Under the pieces are notes generated by a model that was given only the letters and a program-made list of their open reading frames with translations, made no database searches and was not told where the DNA came from. Source: Aquatica leii (lineage: Eukaryota; Arthropoda; Insecta; Coleoptera; Lampyridae). Taken from it: a stretch of DNA of 64,000 nucleotides. The position numbers and the translations under genes are program-made. Positions within the stretch are counted from its first letter, which is position 1; the number at the start of each line of letters is the position of its first letter. The DNA lies in the NCBI GenBank assembly GCA_035610365.1, contig CM069435.1, positions 770,001 through 834,000 on the forward strand, written 5' to 3'. This document shows, piece by piece, positions 45,979-58,649 of this stretch.

Positions 45979-48528
45979 CACTGGTCTGCATGAAAATCGG
46001 CCCTGATACCATTCTTGACGATTCTCATGTAAAATGACCTCCTGAATCCAAAAATGAGTTCCGTTTTTACCTATCACCCACCTATTTTACCCCATTTTTA
46101 TTTTATTTTTTGCATTTTTTTTTTTAGAATTTTATCTTATAGCCGTTAAACATCCCAAAGCAGGTAATAAAATTTATACCAAAGTATATAGCAAAAGTTT
46201 TGCTATAAAATGTATATAGAAACAACAATAAAATACAAATATATAAGAACAGTAAAAAAATATCAATAAACAGTTAGGAAGATTCACTGCACGACGCTGG
46301 CGATCTCAATACCACATGCAGGTTTGAACAGGAATTTTGACAGGTTTCAACTTGCATTACTCTTCTCATTATAGTATATTACATTGTTTGCTTAACTGCT
46401 TCGATCAGTAAATCTATAGCTGTTGCAGACTTAACTTGTCGACGTTTTAAACGTGCTGGATTTTGTGTTTATTTTTGTTTATTTGTGTAAAACAGTAAAA
46501 CTACTTTTACTCCGGATTTTTTGAAGTGACTAAGCGTGATTTGTGGTTAATGTCGGGCGTTAGATTACTGTTTAATTATGCCACGCGCGTGTAAAAATTA
46601 TCCCATTAGCTTCTGCTATGCCTGCGGGGAATTAACTTTAAAAGCGCAACGAAAACCCCTTTCTCCGCTTGTTAAAACAGCTTATAAATTGTACTTTGAT
46701 TGTCAAGTTGACGACCAGGACAAGACTTGGGCTCCATCAGTTTGCTGTACGACTTGTTATAGTAGTTTGACCAAATGGCTCAAAGGTACCCGTAAATCAA
46801 TGCCATTTGCTGTGCCCATGGTTTGGCGTGAACCTCGCTGTCATCTTACAGATTGTTACTTTTGTATGACTTCCACCGTCGGGTTTTCGAGCAAAAGTAA
46901 GTATACAATTCAGTATCCCAATATTCCGTCAGCTCTAAGACCTGTTCCTCATAAGGATACTTTGCCAATCCCAGAGCCACCAAACACTTATACCCTAGAG
47001 CCGGAAATTGATTTAAAAGACTCTGAGCCACAACCTGGGGCTTCGAATGATACGTTTAATGATGATGAAAAGTATTCCGCAGATTTAGTTTCTCGGCAAC
47101 CTCACCTCATCACTCAATCGGAATTAAATGATCTTGTCAGGTGTTTGCAGTTACCCAAGACTAAATCTCAGCTCCTAGAATCGCAACTTCAACAGTGGAA
47201 TCTCTTAGAAAAGGGAGTAAAAATATTTTCTTACAGGACCAGACAAGCAACCTTGAAATGTCTTTTCTCAGAAGATAAAGGTTTAGTGTTCTGCCCTAAT
47301 GCAAATTTATTGATGACAGAGCTACAGATGCCATGTGACCCAGACAAATAGAGACTGTTTATAGACTCATCAAAAACAAGCCTAACAGTTGTCCTGTTGG
47401 CAAATGGGAATGACTTCCCATCAGTTCCAGTTCCAGTTGCATACTCTGTATCTTCAGAATCCTTGATAAAATTAGTTATCATGATTATAAGTGGAAACTT
47501 TGCGCTGACTTAAAAGTTGTTGCTCTACTCACGGGCCTGCAATCAGTATTCACAAAATATTGCTGCTTCTTTTGTGAATGGGATAACCGAGCCCGAGATA
47601 AACATTACATCGTACGGGACTGGCCTCTGCGAGAAAATCTTATTCTTGGTCAGAAAAGTGTCGCCCACAATCCTTTGGTTCCGAAGAAGAATATTTACTT
47701 ATCACCTTTACACATCAAACTTGGATTGATCAAGCAGTTTGTAAAAGACAGGTGGCGCATTTCAATTTTTGAAAACTAAATTTTATCGTTTTAGCGTAGC
47801 TAAAATCAAAGAAGGCGTTTTTGTTGGTCCCCAGATTAGACAACTCTTCCAAGATTCAACGTTTATTGAACACCTAAATCGAAAAAAAAACGAGCTTGGC
47901 TTGCATTTCAAAACGTTTGTAAGAACTTCCTGGGTAACCACAAAAGTGAAGATTATGTCGCTCACGTCGAGGAACTGCTTTTAGCGTACAAAGACATAGG
48001 ATGTAACATGTCTTTTAAAGTTCACTTCCTTCACTCGCATCTGGACTTTTTCCCTGAAAATTTAGGAGCAGTCTCGTATGAACACGGGGAACGGTTCCAT
48101 CAAGACATTGCTAAGCTGGAGAAGAGATTTTTAGGGAAGTGGAATGCAAACATGTTGGCGGAGTACTGCTGGTTTTTGAAACGAGAGAGCTGTACCTCAG
48201 GGTATAAAAGGAAAGCAAGCACCAAGTAACGATGAATATATTTTTATTTATTACTGTTTATAGCTAAAATAGTTCTTTTTCTCATTTAAATTAAATTCAT
48301 GTTCATGTATTTATTATTATAATAGTTATTATAATTATTATTATCGTTCGATAAATAAATTATAATTAATTTATCAAAAAGTGGTAAAATTAGAGATTTG
48401 GGGCTCCATTGAAAATGGTGGGTGATGGAAGAAAACGGAAGACATATTTAGATTCAGGACGTCATTTTACATAATAATGACCCGGAATAGTGCCAGAGCT
48501 CGATAAAATTTTTTTTTGCAGACCAGTG
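45979..48528 (+). mobile_element. DNA transposon with CACTG ends (CACTA/EnSpm-like)
   Basis: The left end CACTGGTCTGCA (45979-45990) and the right end TGCAGACCAGTG (48517-48528) are exact inverses over 12 bp, and looser inverted similarity extends over about 110 bp (45979-46083 with 48418-48528; shared words GTAAAATGAC, TCCTGAATC and CACCCACC). TTA flanks both ends (45976-45978 and 48529-48531). CACT ends with a 3-bp duplication are the pattern of the CACTA/EnSpm superfamily. The 2,550-bp element carries one broken plus-strand gene (46578-48229). Confidence 0.88.
46578..48229 (+). pseudogene. Broken gene of an uncharacterised arthropod-type family, probable transposase
   Basis: The only gene inside the CACTG-ended element. 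The first frame (46578-47351, 257 aa) has a Cys-rich N-terminus probably binding zinc (FCYACGELTL; VCCTTCYSSLTKWLKG; CHLTDCYFCM), then a Pro-rich linker (YPNIPSALRPVP) and an acidic segment. TAG at 47349 interrupts it where I expect a Trp codon. The rest is readable in shifted frames: RLFIDSSKTSL, LLTGLQ, CCFFCEW, IKEGVFVGPQIRQLFQD (about 47805-47860), and a C-terminal frame at 48008-48229 with FLHSHLDFFPENLGA and EHGERFHQDIAKLEKRF. I recognise this wording from many unannotated arthropod proteins of about 550 aa but know no established function. Its place between matching transposon ends suggests a transposase. Confidence 0.75.
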
Positions 48529-48531
48529 TTA

Positions 48532-51500
48532 TTAAGAATCAACCGAAGTTCGACGGTAAATTTTTTTGACGCATGGGTCGCATTCAATCAAATCCCGGAA
48601 TTAATACATTTATTGTGACAAATACATCTTAGTTTATAAAATAAATATATGTTAATTTTATTCGAAATAATATCAGTTTAAATCCAACTGCTGACGACCT
48701 GAGCTACCGGGGAAAGTTACAGCTTGGAGGTATCTCAATGCAGTTAGTGGGTTTAGATGGGAAGCTATTATAACTTTTAATCATCTGCATATGTAGCTGA
48801 TGTTGTTAGACACTATTGTTTTTCCTCAAAGTCTCTGTATATTTTGTCCATTGTCTTGTGCGGTTGGTTAATAATATACCATCTTGATTTGGAGAACCAA
48901 ATTAATATTTTGAGATTAATTCTTGGCTGTCCAAGAAGTTGATAAAGAAAAGCAGTAAAAACTTTAGAAAACATGTTTGGCTAAACAATTTGCTATTTGT
49001 TTGCTGTTGCGAACTACTTGTTATCTTCCTTTTTTAGAAGAAACGTGTGCAATGTTTGTCGTTTCAGTTTTTGCACTGCTTTTTATGAGTTCACTTGCGG
49101 TAAGGTTTTTAAGTTAGTTCTAAGTACCTTAATTTATATATTAACAAAGAAGTTTCTTTAATTGTTTTTTAGTCCTGCTTATGACTTGTTTATTTAGTTC
49201 TGACTTAGTTAGTTGCCAGCGTTTTCTGAGAAAGCGTTCTTCAGCTATTTGATCTTTTAGGATGGTAAGCATCTCTTTAGTGTGTATGGTAGTTATCAGT
49301 TTTGCTGCTGAATCTGTGAGTGAGACTGCCATCCGTTCAATGACAAGTTTATTTTTTAGTGGAACATGCATATATACTAGGCATTTATGCCTGTGCCAAA
49401 AATATTTGTAGTTTGTGCTTTTGTTATGGAGTGAGGATTTTGGTTGAATTCTACTGCTGGTTTGAAACAGTTATACCAAAATGTAAAAAATCTAAAATTA
49501 CGATTAAAAATTTTAAAAATGTTGTTGTTAAACAACCTGTCAACATTTTCTAGTAAGTTTTTACGGCTAAACATTGTTTACAATAAAATATCATTAATAA
49601 ATACTCACAAATTATAGACTTTTTTGACTCTTTTTAACATTAGCAAATACAAAATATTAATTAATGATTTTAAATATAAATTTAAATAGAGGAATCATAT
49701 TATATTTTCAAATAAATTTGTAGATGGCTAGTGTTACTTAAAATTTCAATTACTAGAAATGTACCTACCTGTTTTTTATAAACATATTTTAAAATTTTGA
49801 ATAACTAAAGATTTTGTATTTACCTAAAAAATTTTGCATTAGTAATCTGGATCAAAATTAAGTATTTAATCCAAACTAATTGTATCAAATATTTAGATTT
49901 AATAGACTTACAATATATAGCTTTTTACACTTTTTAAATTCTTCTGGACTCTAACACATTTCTTAACAATTCGTGCACTAGAAATTAACTACAAATTTCA
50001 TACTTCCATTTATGCAAAAACAATTTAAAAAAACTGTATCTACTAAAATATTTTTAATTGTTTATTATTTTTTGAATAAGTTTCTACGTAATAATTTAAG
50101 TTAGATGTTAACTTTTAAAAAAAATTTGTAAATTTGTGAAAGTAAATTAATTAAGAATCATAACTATGTAGTTCCAAATTTTTCTTCATAGTATATATGC
50201 AATTTAAAAACTTTTGGAAATATTTAATTGTAAAATAAATAAAATTAATGTAAAACAGAAACTTATATGTGATTAAAAAATCTATCACAATGATAAAATG
50301 TATGACATTTATTAAATAAATTTAAAGGTTATAAATCAAAAACCTTACCATAAGGACTATACCAAATAAATCATAATACTTTTCCCGCTTGAGACTAACA
50401 TAAATACAAATTATAGCTAGTTGTAAATTTTAAAGGCATTTTTAATATTTATAATTAGTTATTATTAACACTTCGTTTTAAGTCAGTTAGAAGACGTAAG
50501 TTATATCAAAAGTGATTAAACATAATTGCCCGATTAGACAAATAATTTAGCAAAAGTAATGAGGTATTTGACGAATCATAATTTCAAACTTGTCTTTTAA
50601 ATTATATGATTGAAAAAATAACATAATGGCAGAACGTACATCACGCTAAACTTCATTAGAATAAAAGTTCAAATAACGTTTAACGCAAAAGACGCACGTA
50701 CTTATGACAAACATTAATGAATAACTAAAATACCATATAATTAGCTGTGTAATTAATTTCATGATCTTCAAAATAAAAAAAATTTTAAATTATTAAATCA
50801 TGACTTATTCATTTTACAGAACCAATTCAATATGTGGAAAGAACAAGTTGTATAATAGTCAGTTTTATGCTAGTACGGCATTATTGAGCTCTGTGGGTGT
50901 TCTATATGTAATATCATTCATCAGTAATATGTCACTTGTAATATTTATATCGTTTTAGTATAATCGCTTTGAAATATAGTAACCATTCGTATTAACATAA
51001 ATGCTCTGATACATAAATTAATAGTGCAATTAGCAATGTAATTACAACTCAGCGGTGTAACTCATACTTTATCAGTGTTCTCTTAATAATCAGATATGTA
51101 CAATATATCTTTGTTTATGTTCACACTTGAATTATTACACGAATTAAAATTATTATTTAAATTTTTGTTAAAATTTTTGATTAAACTGATTAAATAAAAA
51201 ATCATTTTTAAAGAGTCGTAGTCGCTTTTATTTTAAAATATGTTTTATGATTTGGAAGTATTATTTATTTATATAGGTATTTACGACAAAAATATTAATA
51301 TACAACGACGCATGTACAAGTATCAATTGTTACAAAAATTGTTGTTTTAATATTTATAAATAAATTTATAAAATTGCATTAAACATTAAAAAGTTGTTTT
51401 CAGTTACAAATACAATCATACTATAATAGATTGCTAAGAAAATACAACTTTAAGCCAATGTCTGACTAAGATAATACAACTGTACGTAAAGGATTGTTAA

Positions 51501-53380
51501 ATACAAGACAATAATAAATGTTATGTTTCTAGCATTTTAAATATTAAAAATATCTATAAAATGATTAAAAATTCTACTCAAAGTTTTTCAGTGTCATTCC
51601 ATTCCTGCAAAAGTAAGTCAATGCGAATGTTAAATAAAGTCTTTAGTTCAGATTTATATAAATCTGAGAAATCTGTTTTTGATTTAATTAAAAAAATTAA
51701 AGTTAAACAAAATTTAAATAAAATTTGCTAAATAGATTAACTTAGCTACCCAGTTTAAACTTGTATAGTTTGTCTTATTTTAAAAATACAGCAATTTAAT
51801 TTATCAACTAAAATACTTTATTCAGCACAATTCCTTTTTGTACTTTTTGAACACTTTGATATTATAGACACTATAGGTAGCTACGTTATGTTCAAGTTCA
51901 ATAGATGTCTAGATCTAGTAGATCAAATCAAATCTAAAAGTAAATGTTGACAAAAAACGTTAATTTCTAATTTGTCACACTTAGGTTTTAACCACGTACA
52001 TTTATAGTTATTAATATACTACATATTATGAGTGTGCCTTTTTGATCTAATAATTGTTCTTAGGAATTTTAACAGATTGTTATTTTGTAAACTCATTTTA
52101 GAAATTTTTGCTGTGTTAAAACTAAATAGATTTAAAATAATTTTATAATCAAAACATAATACAAACTTTGTCAAAGTGTGATATACATCTTGACGAGTAT
52201 TTGATTCACACACTTTCAATCTATAAAATTTCATCACAAGAAGTTAATAATTAAATTTAAAAAACAAGCTTAATATTGTGTTGTTGGTAAAACATAATTT
52301 TAGAATTAAAATAAAATGATAATTTAGACTTTTTATCAGAAAATAAAACTTAGTTTTGTAACTACAAACACTTGTTAGTAAAAATTTAGCTAATCAAAAT
52401 CATAAAGTATTTAGTTTTACTGTTTATTTATATAATTATTTATTAGTTTGATGATAAGAGTTAGTAATTATTAATTTGATAATTAATAATCTTGACGCAT
52501 AGAGCGTTTACACTATACAATATACAGTACGTCATTAATTAATTAAAAGATGTTTCAAACAGGACATATGAGCAATGGGTTTTTGTTCTTTTAAAGGTAA
52601 CAAACTCAAATATTCAAAAATGCGAAATTAAAAATTAAAACTCAACAGCGAACTCAAAAACTTTAGTTCTTACCCACTGCTTTTGTCGTCATTTTATCAC
52701 TTATTTCTAAAGCGTTTAACAGTTTGTTAGTTAAGAAATATTTAGATTCAATTTTTTTCTTTTTTGAATTCTTACTATTTTGAGCAAATATACTAAATTT
52801 TAAGTTTATTGACTATCGCCAAATGAATTTGTATGTATTTACATTAAAACTTACACACTTAGATACATAGATCGATGTTTGTTCAAACGAAATTCAATTT
52901 TAATGGAAATTATATTTATAAACAATTAAAGCACATATCCCATTGTGTCACAAATCCATACATACTTTCCCGATAGAATTGCTTAAAGAACTTTTTTGTT
53001 TTGTACGTTTGCGTCCGACTAAAGAAGTAACCAACCTTTTAACGCATTTTTTAGTTATCTAAAAATATAAAAGTTGCAAATAGTTAAATCAAAAGTTTTG
53101 TTCAGAATTTTTTTGCACAGGATTGCATTCTAGATTTTTTAAACTCTATTTGCAAATGTTTCTCATAGTCGAAAAAAACATGTTGTGTTTTAAACTTCTT
53201 TGGTGGAAGAGAATTTGAATGTTTTTATTGCATCTATGGCCGTTTACTGGACGGTACAAAATAATCACATCAAGTTTTGTTTCGACCGTATTCGCAAGCA
53301 GTTTTGGTTCTTAGACAAAAAATTTATTAAAAACAAATGTTGTGTACGATACAATGAACCGGTTTTGTACTCACAGCACC
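48532..53380. other. Long AT-rich stretch
   Basis: One coding-like minus-strand frame lies at 49141-49371 (76 codons, Lys/Leu/Thr-rich, MHVPLKNKLVIERMAVSLTD at its start) without a recognised family. Otherwise nothing supported. Confidence 0.45.
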
Positions 53381-53389
53381 ATTTTTTAC

Positions 53390-53640
53390 AATTTTTTACA
53401 CATGCTGTATTTCTGTCTGTTGATACCGTTTTCATTGTAACTCATCATTCGTATCTTCTTTTACAGTTTTTTGGCACCATTCCTTGACAGTTTTCAATGA
53501 TTGCAAATCTTCAGCCAACAAAACTTGATTGACTGCACGCTGGTCACTCTTAGAGGGACTATTGACAACAAATGCTGTTATTAAGTCACAATACTTAAAA
53601 TCGCTATCAAATATAAACGAAAGTTAATGGATGATAAAAC
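53390..53640 (-). pseudogene. Coding-like remnant, unknown family
   Basis: Minus-strand stretch reading LITAFVVNSPSKSDQRAVNQ, then VLLAEDLQSLKTVKEWCQKT, then VKEDTNDELQ and a stop. Its balanced, non-repetitive composition is unlike chance AT-rich translation, but I cannot name the family and found no continuation in frame. Confidence 0.3.
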
Positions 53641-54149
53641 AGCAAAGTCATTTTATACTATTCTTAATAATCACACATAGAGATGATTTTCCTCAAATTT
53701 TGAATGTACAGTGCCGATACCCTAAAACTTGGCATAAAATGGAAAAATTGAATAAATCACGATTTAGGTACTATGTACAGGTAGAAAATAAGTTAAATGT
53801 TCATAATATTATGGCCGGAAATCCTCTATATTGGTCAGTGTGGTTTGCACGTGTACTGAAGACTGTATTTTCAATCTTGCATCATTGATGTAAATTTGTG
53901 TTAGTTGATCTAGATAGAGCCCTCAAGTTCAGGTATTTTTTTTCTTTTTTTATATAATTTGGTTAGATTCGTGCAAATGTACATAAACAAAGTTTGTAAA
54001 CTTTTTAAAACAGCTAAAGTTTTAAATGTGTTCCCAGATATTTCCAGCAGTTTTTTTACTATCATATAAATTGTTTTTTATTGCACAATACGTACATTAC
54101 TTCAAAACTTGCCTGTCTTTGTCTCTTTTTTTGAAAATCAAGTTTAAGA

Positions 54150-56340
54150 AAGTTTATTATGAAACGCAAATACAAGCACAAATTAGGGAATTAGAAAATA
54201 ACCTTACAAAGAAAATTGAAAAAAGCGAAGTAGAACAAGAACAAAAATTAATAAAATCGAATTTAAAATAAAACAAGAAGTTGAAAATCGAATTTAACCA
54301 ATGGAAAATAAAGTTCAGTTATTAGAAAATGACATTGATACAATTAGAATAGAATGCAGCGCTGACAAAAATTTAGTTGAATGAAATATAAGTCAAGTAA
54401 TTGATGAAGTTGATCGGTGGTTAAACAATGATGTGTCATTTCTAAGTGAAGAAATAAGACAATAGACTATAGAAAGAAATAAAACTAAAGAATTAATTTC
54501 AAAACCTAATTTAGTACTTTAAGTTATGCACGATAAACTAAAATTTGATGGAAATAAAAAAGGTTTACATGCTATAAAATTTATAAAAAAGTTATCTCGA
54601 AAATTTTAGAATTGAAGGAATACATCGAGTGCACACGGCAGTGGAATGCCTTGAAGCTGACGTTAGCATTTGGGCCGAAATACACATGAATGAATGGAAT
54701 AATTTTGAAAATTTTAAACAAGATTTTATCGATTATTATGGGTCTACTACAATACAAGAGAAAATTTCCGCGTCCATTTACAAACCTAGAACCTACGATC
54801 GCAGATTAGGAAGCTACACTTATCATGTTTGGCATTGGGTAGGAAAAACGCAACATCTTCAGCCTCTAATACCAGAAGATATTTTAGTAAACGCTTTGAC
54901 AATTCATTTTCCAAATAAAGTTGAAACCACTCTTATTTCTGCTCAAATAAAAACGATTAAACAAATTACTGCAAGTTTTAAACCGATTAGAAATGCGACA
55001 AAGCAGAAAAGAAAGACCAAATCAAAACCACGAACATCAAGTAAGACCATATGATAGTCGTAATAGATATCAAAGTAAAACAAGAGATTCCAGAAGAAAT
55101 CGATAGTAGAAATTATTACAATCATATGAATGAAGAAAATGTAAGAAGTCCAGCGTCAGACAGGCGTCCGGAAGACTAAGTATCCCTCGACAGAGTTCTC
55201 CTATCTCCTAACTATTGCCAGAAGGGACATGGAGGAACAACAACGAAATGTAAATTTTGTGAAATCATTTTTTCAAACAATTCAATGTAACATAAACAAC
55301 ATAACGAATTAAATAAAAAATGACACAATTACGTACCTCAAGTGAAAGTAAATTTGGGGGTTGGTGAACAGACAGTATTAATAGACACTGCGGTAGTGCG
55401 GTTAGTGTAATTTCAGAAACTTTGTTTGAGACGTTGTACGCGTTAAATCCAAATATTCCAATTTTACCTACTGTAGGTACTTCGATGAACTGAATCTGAA
55501 CTGTTTAGAAAGCAAGTTTTAATACAAGCTCCAATAAAAAATACAACTTTTCCCATAAAAATTCTTAGTAGCTAATTATTTAAATTTTTTTTGTATTATT
55601 GGCACGGATTGGATGATTTCCACAGAAGCAGTGATTGACATTAACAAAAAAAAAATATTTGGAATTAACAATAAAGAAACCGTATCACAATTTGTAGAAA
55701 AGACACAAACAATTCAACAGTCAGCTGAATTAAAGGTAGAAGGTAACGGCGAATATGGACAAAACCTGGAAAAGTTTTACATAAATCTAGTAGAACCTCA
55801 ATAGCAAAGAACTTTGTCAAATAGTAACACCGCAGAAAATGAAAACCCTTATCAAAATTACAGTTGTTCAGAATGTCTCGCTGTTTTACCTTTTAAAGCG
55901 GTATCTGTAAAGCATACAGAAAAACACAAAATCCAAAGTATGTGTAATTCTGTAAATATTACAACTCAAGAAGACGTGGTAAACGAAATAAAAAAAAATC
56001 TATAAACACGTTTATGAATGTACATTAGATGTTTCCGATAAAACAAAATTTGTCAAAAAATCTTATCCTATTTTTCATTCTAAGAGAAACGACGTGGAAA
56101 AGGAAATACAACGCATGTTAGACTGGGAGATAATTCAACGCTCAAGTTCTCCGTTTTTCAATCCTGTAGGTATCATTTTTAAAAAGAACGATCATTTTAG
56201 TATATTATCGTTTGGATTCAATGTATATAACAACTGCTTAGAGAAACGAAAATTAATTCGGATAATTTTTCAAATATTTTAAAGAATGATGAAATAATGT
56301 TCAAAGCAACCAACACAAGTAATTAGCAAAAATTTTGACT
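54150..56340 (+). pseudogene. Decayed Ty3-type retrotransposon, gag to early RT
   Basis: Third Ty3-type element. An N-terminal coiled coil (54150-54270; QIRELENNLTKKIEKSEVEQ), then KLKFDGNKKGLHAIKFIKKL (about 54540-54595), lead into gag (54629-55054) with WNNFENFKQDFIDYYGSTTI and a Lys/Arg-rich end. A Cys/His stretch near 55215-55265 (YCQKGHGGTTTKCKFCEI) may be the zinc knuckle. Protease: VLIDTAV near 55373 (DTG degraded), then IIGTDWMIS and AVIDINKKKIFGINN (about 55600-55665). The start of RT is clear: EKEIQRMLDWEIIQRSSSPF (56097-56156). The element stops there, at the Transib-like relic. Frames are broken many times. Confidence 0.85.
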
Positions 56341-56342
56341 CG

Positions 56343-58641
56343 CATAGTGATAAATGGCTATTCTCTCAAAATTTTGGGGGGTAACTGTAATACCTTTTTT
56401 TTATGTCAATTGTAACTTTTAAAGTGTAAAAATAGTCTAGTTAGTTTTATAAGTCTGTGGTTTAAGGTAGTGTAAGTATAGTACAATCAGTTTTTTTTTA
56501 TAATGGTAGACATATACATCAAATTAGTTTAGCTCAGTGCATGATAGGAATTTAAGTTTGTAATTAATGTTGTGAAATTTACTCTACATTTTGCTTTGTA
56601 ATTTCTATTATTATTAGTAAGAAGAGAAATATTTGCCCACAAAGCCCTAGAGAAAAAAGAGCCTTTATCTCACGTAAAGCCGTGGATTAGATTAATTTAC
56701 AAAGAATTGCAAAGTAGCACGTGTGAAACGCGAGAAAGTGTTACAACGTTTAAAGTATGGACTGGTGTTATCATATTAAATTTTCATTTCAAGTATCGGG
56801 TATAATTTCGCATTCATATATTTACAAGAATGGTATGATCCTAAGAAATTCTAGCAAAAACAATTTAGAAAAACAATTTGAATAGAAAAACAACATAAAA
56901 TTTATTTTGACTCGATTCAAATTGCAATTAAAATTGGGATGAGCCAATTCCCACAGACTTAAAGACACATTTCTTACCAATAATTATAACTGGCTGCAAG
57001 CTTTAGTTGCATTTTCCCGTTGTGGAAGTAACATTTTTAAGTTTAAGAGACGTCCCTCATTATTTTTAGAGAAATGTAGTAAACGTACTAAAAAGAAGAA
57101 GACCGAAGCACTACGAAGCGTAATACGCCCAAAGCAACTAGCCTACACTACACAAATGAGTCTTAGAGATTCGAGATAAGTTGATGCTGTAAGGATTATA
57201 CAAAAAATAAAAAGAATATGTTATACAAGAAATTACAACCATGACCCCAACGAGCTAGCAAATTCAGCAGTGCGTATAGAACATCAAAAACAGAAACGCG
57301 CATGGTTTCCGGAAAAAACACTTTTTCTATAATGGTTCAGGCAAAGTTATCCAAGCCCCAGTATACCATAATTTTACGATACCATAAGGACAGATTCCCT
57401 TCTTACAAAATAATACAATTAGAGAAGACATAGTGTTACGCTGACAAAAAATTTATAACTTTATCTAAAACTTACGTTGAAGTTCAATTGCAGTCTTTTC
57501 TTAATCACGCCACTCAACGTTTATGTTCATTACAAAAAGATTTCATCAATACATTAACTGAAGATGAACTGACAAAACTGAAACTTTCTACAAAATGGGG
57601 TTTCGACGGCATGGGCAGTTCAGATCACAGTGCATACAAGCAAGCGTTTCATAGTCTCGAGTCTAGTCATTCTTCAGTATTCATAACAACTATTGTTCCT
57701 ATTAGACTGATAAAATAAAATTTACTAAAAAAATCTACTGAGACATCTTTAACCCAAAAGCAGAAATTCCAAGACAAAATTACGAGCACGCAAAAATTTT
57801 CAAACAAAATAATTAAATTTTAACATAAACTTCTACTCTAAAATGTTGCGGGGCATCATCAAAAGATTTTAATTGTATTGATAAGCTAGTTCAAAATGAT
57901 ATTAAAAGAGAGAGATTATCTTTCGGATTATCAATCTTACACAGTTCAATACGGTTTTTTTTTATGTTTATTACACATAGCATATAAACTACTTATTAAG
58001 ACATGGCAAGCTCGAGAAAATGACAGGGACAAAAAAGAGTACAGATACTATTTAGGAAAAGACCGCATCTTTTGGATATAATATTAACATTAATTCTGCA
58101 AATTTGCTTTGAAGACAAGCAATTATTTTGTATCTAAATATATCTGGTGTTAATGCGTCCTACAGTTTAAAAAATTTTAATTCACAAGCATGAAATTATA
58201 TCTTCAACGTTGTTAGGCTAACTATCAGAAGAAGCAGAAGAGGCCAGAAACAAAGATTTCAAAATGTATAGGAAGCACTTTTCTCAAAAAATAAGTGGCT
58301 TAAAGACCAATGAAGATATTTTTAATTTTATGCTAGTAGTATTATTAATATCTATCTTAAAAGTAAAATCGACACGTATATGCCAAGTTTGAAAAAAAAT
58401 CATCCATTATTTACATTTACAACACTTATACTCACCCCGAGAGGTTGATAATCTTTTTCGTTATTTTTTTCATAAAAATTAAGACATCAAAAGTATGTAA
58501 ACTGAGTTTCAAAAATAGGGAGGGTTGTTTTTTAACCCCTATATTTTACTCCGAGGGAGTGTCAATGTTTTTTACTATTTTCCCTTAATGAACTAGGCAC
58601 AATAATTTTGGCCAAAAATTTTGATCTCTGACCACACTGTG
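56343..58641 (+). mobile_element. Transib/RAG1-like DNA transposon relic
   Basis: The left end CATAGTG (56343-56349) and the right end CACTGTG (58635-58641, inverse CACAGTG) resemble Transib termini and the heptamer of V(D)J recombination signals; AAAATTTTGG lies inside both ends. From the right end inward the heptamer is followed by 12 bases and then AAAATTTTT. The flanking five-base words (ACTCG and CGATC) do not match, so the target duplication is lost or the left end is misplaced. The relic lies at the broken end of the Ty3 relic. Confidence 0.65.
56630..58370 (+). pseudogene. Transib/RAG1-like transposase relic
   Basis: Readable in order through shifted frames: KALEKKEPLSHVKPWIRLIY (about 56640-56700); LKDTFLTNNYNWLQALVAFS (about 56960-57020) followed by RTKKKKTEALRSVIRPKQL (about 57087-57143); RYHKDRFPSYKIIQLEKT (about 57380-57432); then an open frame to 57718 with LSTKWGFDGMGSSDHSAYKQ, the box of the first catalytic Asp (Asp-Gly-x-Gly as in RAG1); KCCGASSKDFNCIDKL (zinc-binding Cys pair reduced to CC) and GLSILHSSIRFFLCLLHIAY (57840-58080); finally LSEEAEEARNKDF (about 58215-58260). 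The assignment to Transib/RAG1-type transposases is inference from these motifs plus the element ends. Several stops make it dead. Confidence 0.7.
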
Positions 58642-58649
58642 CGATCGTT

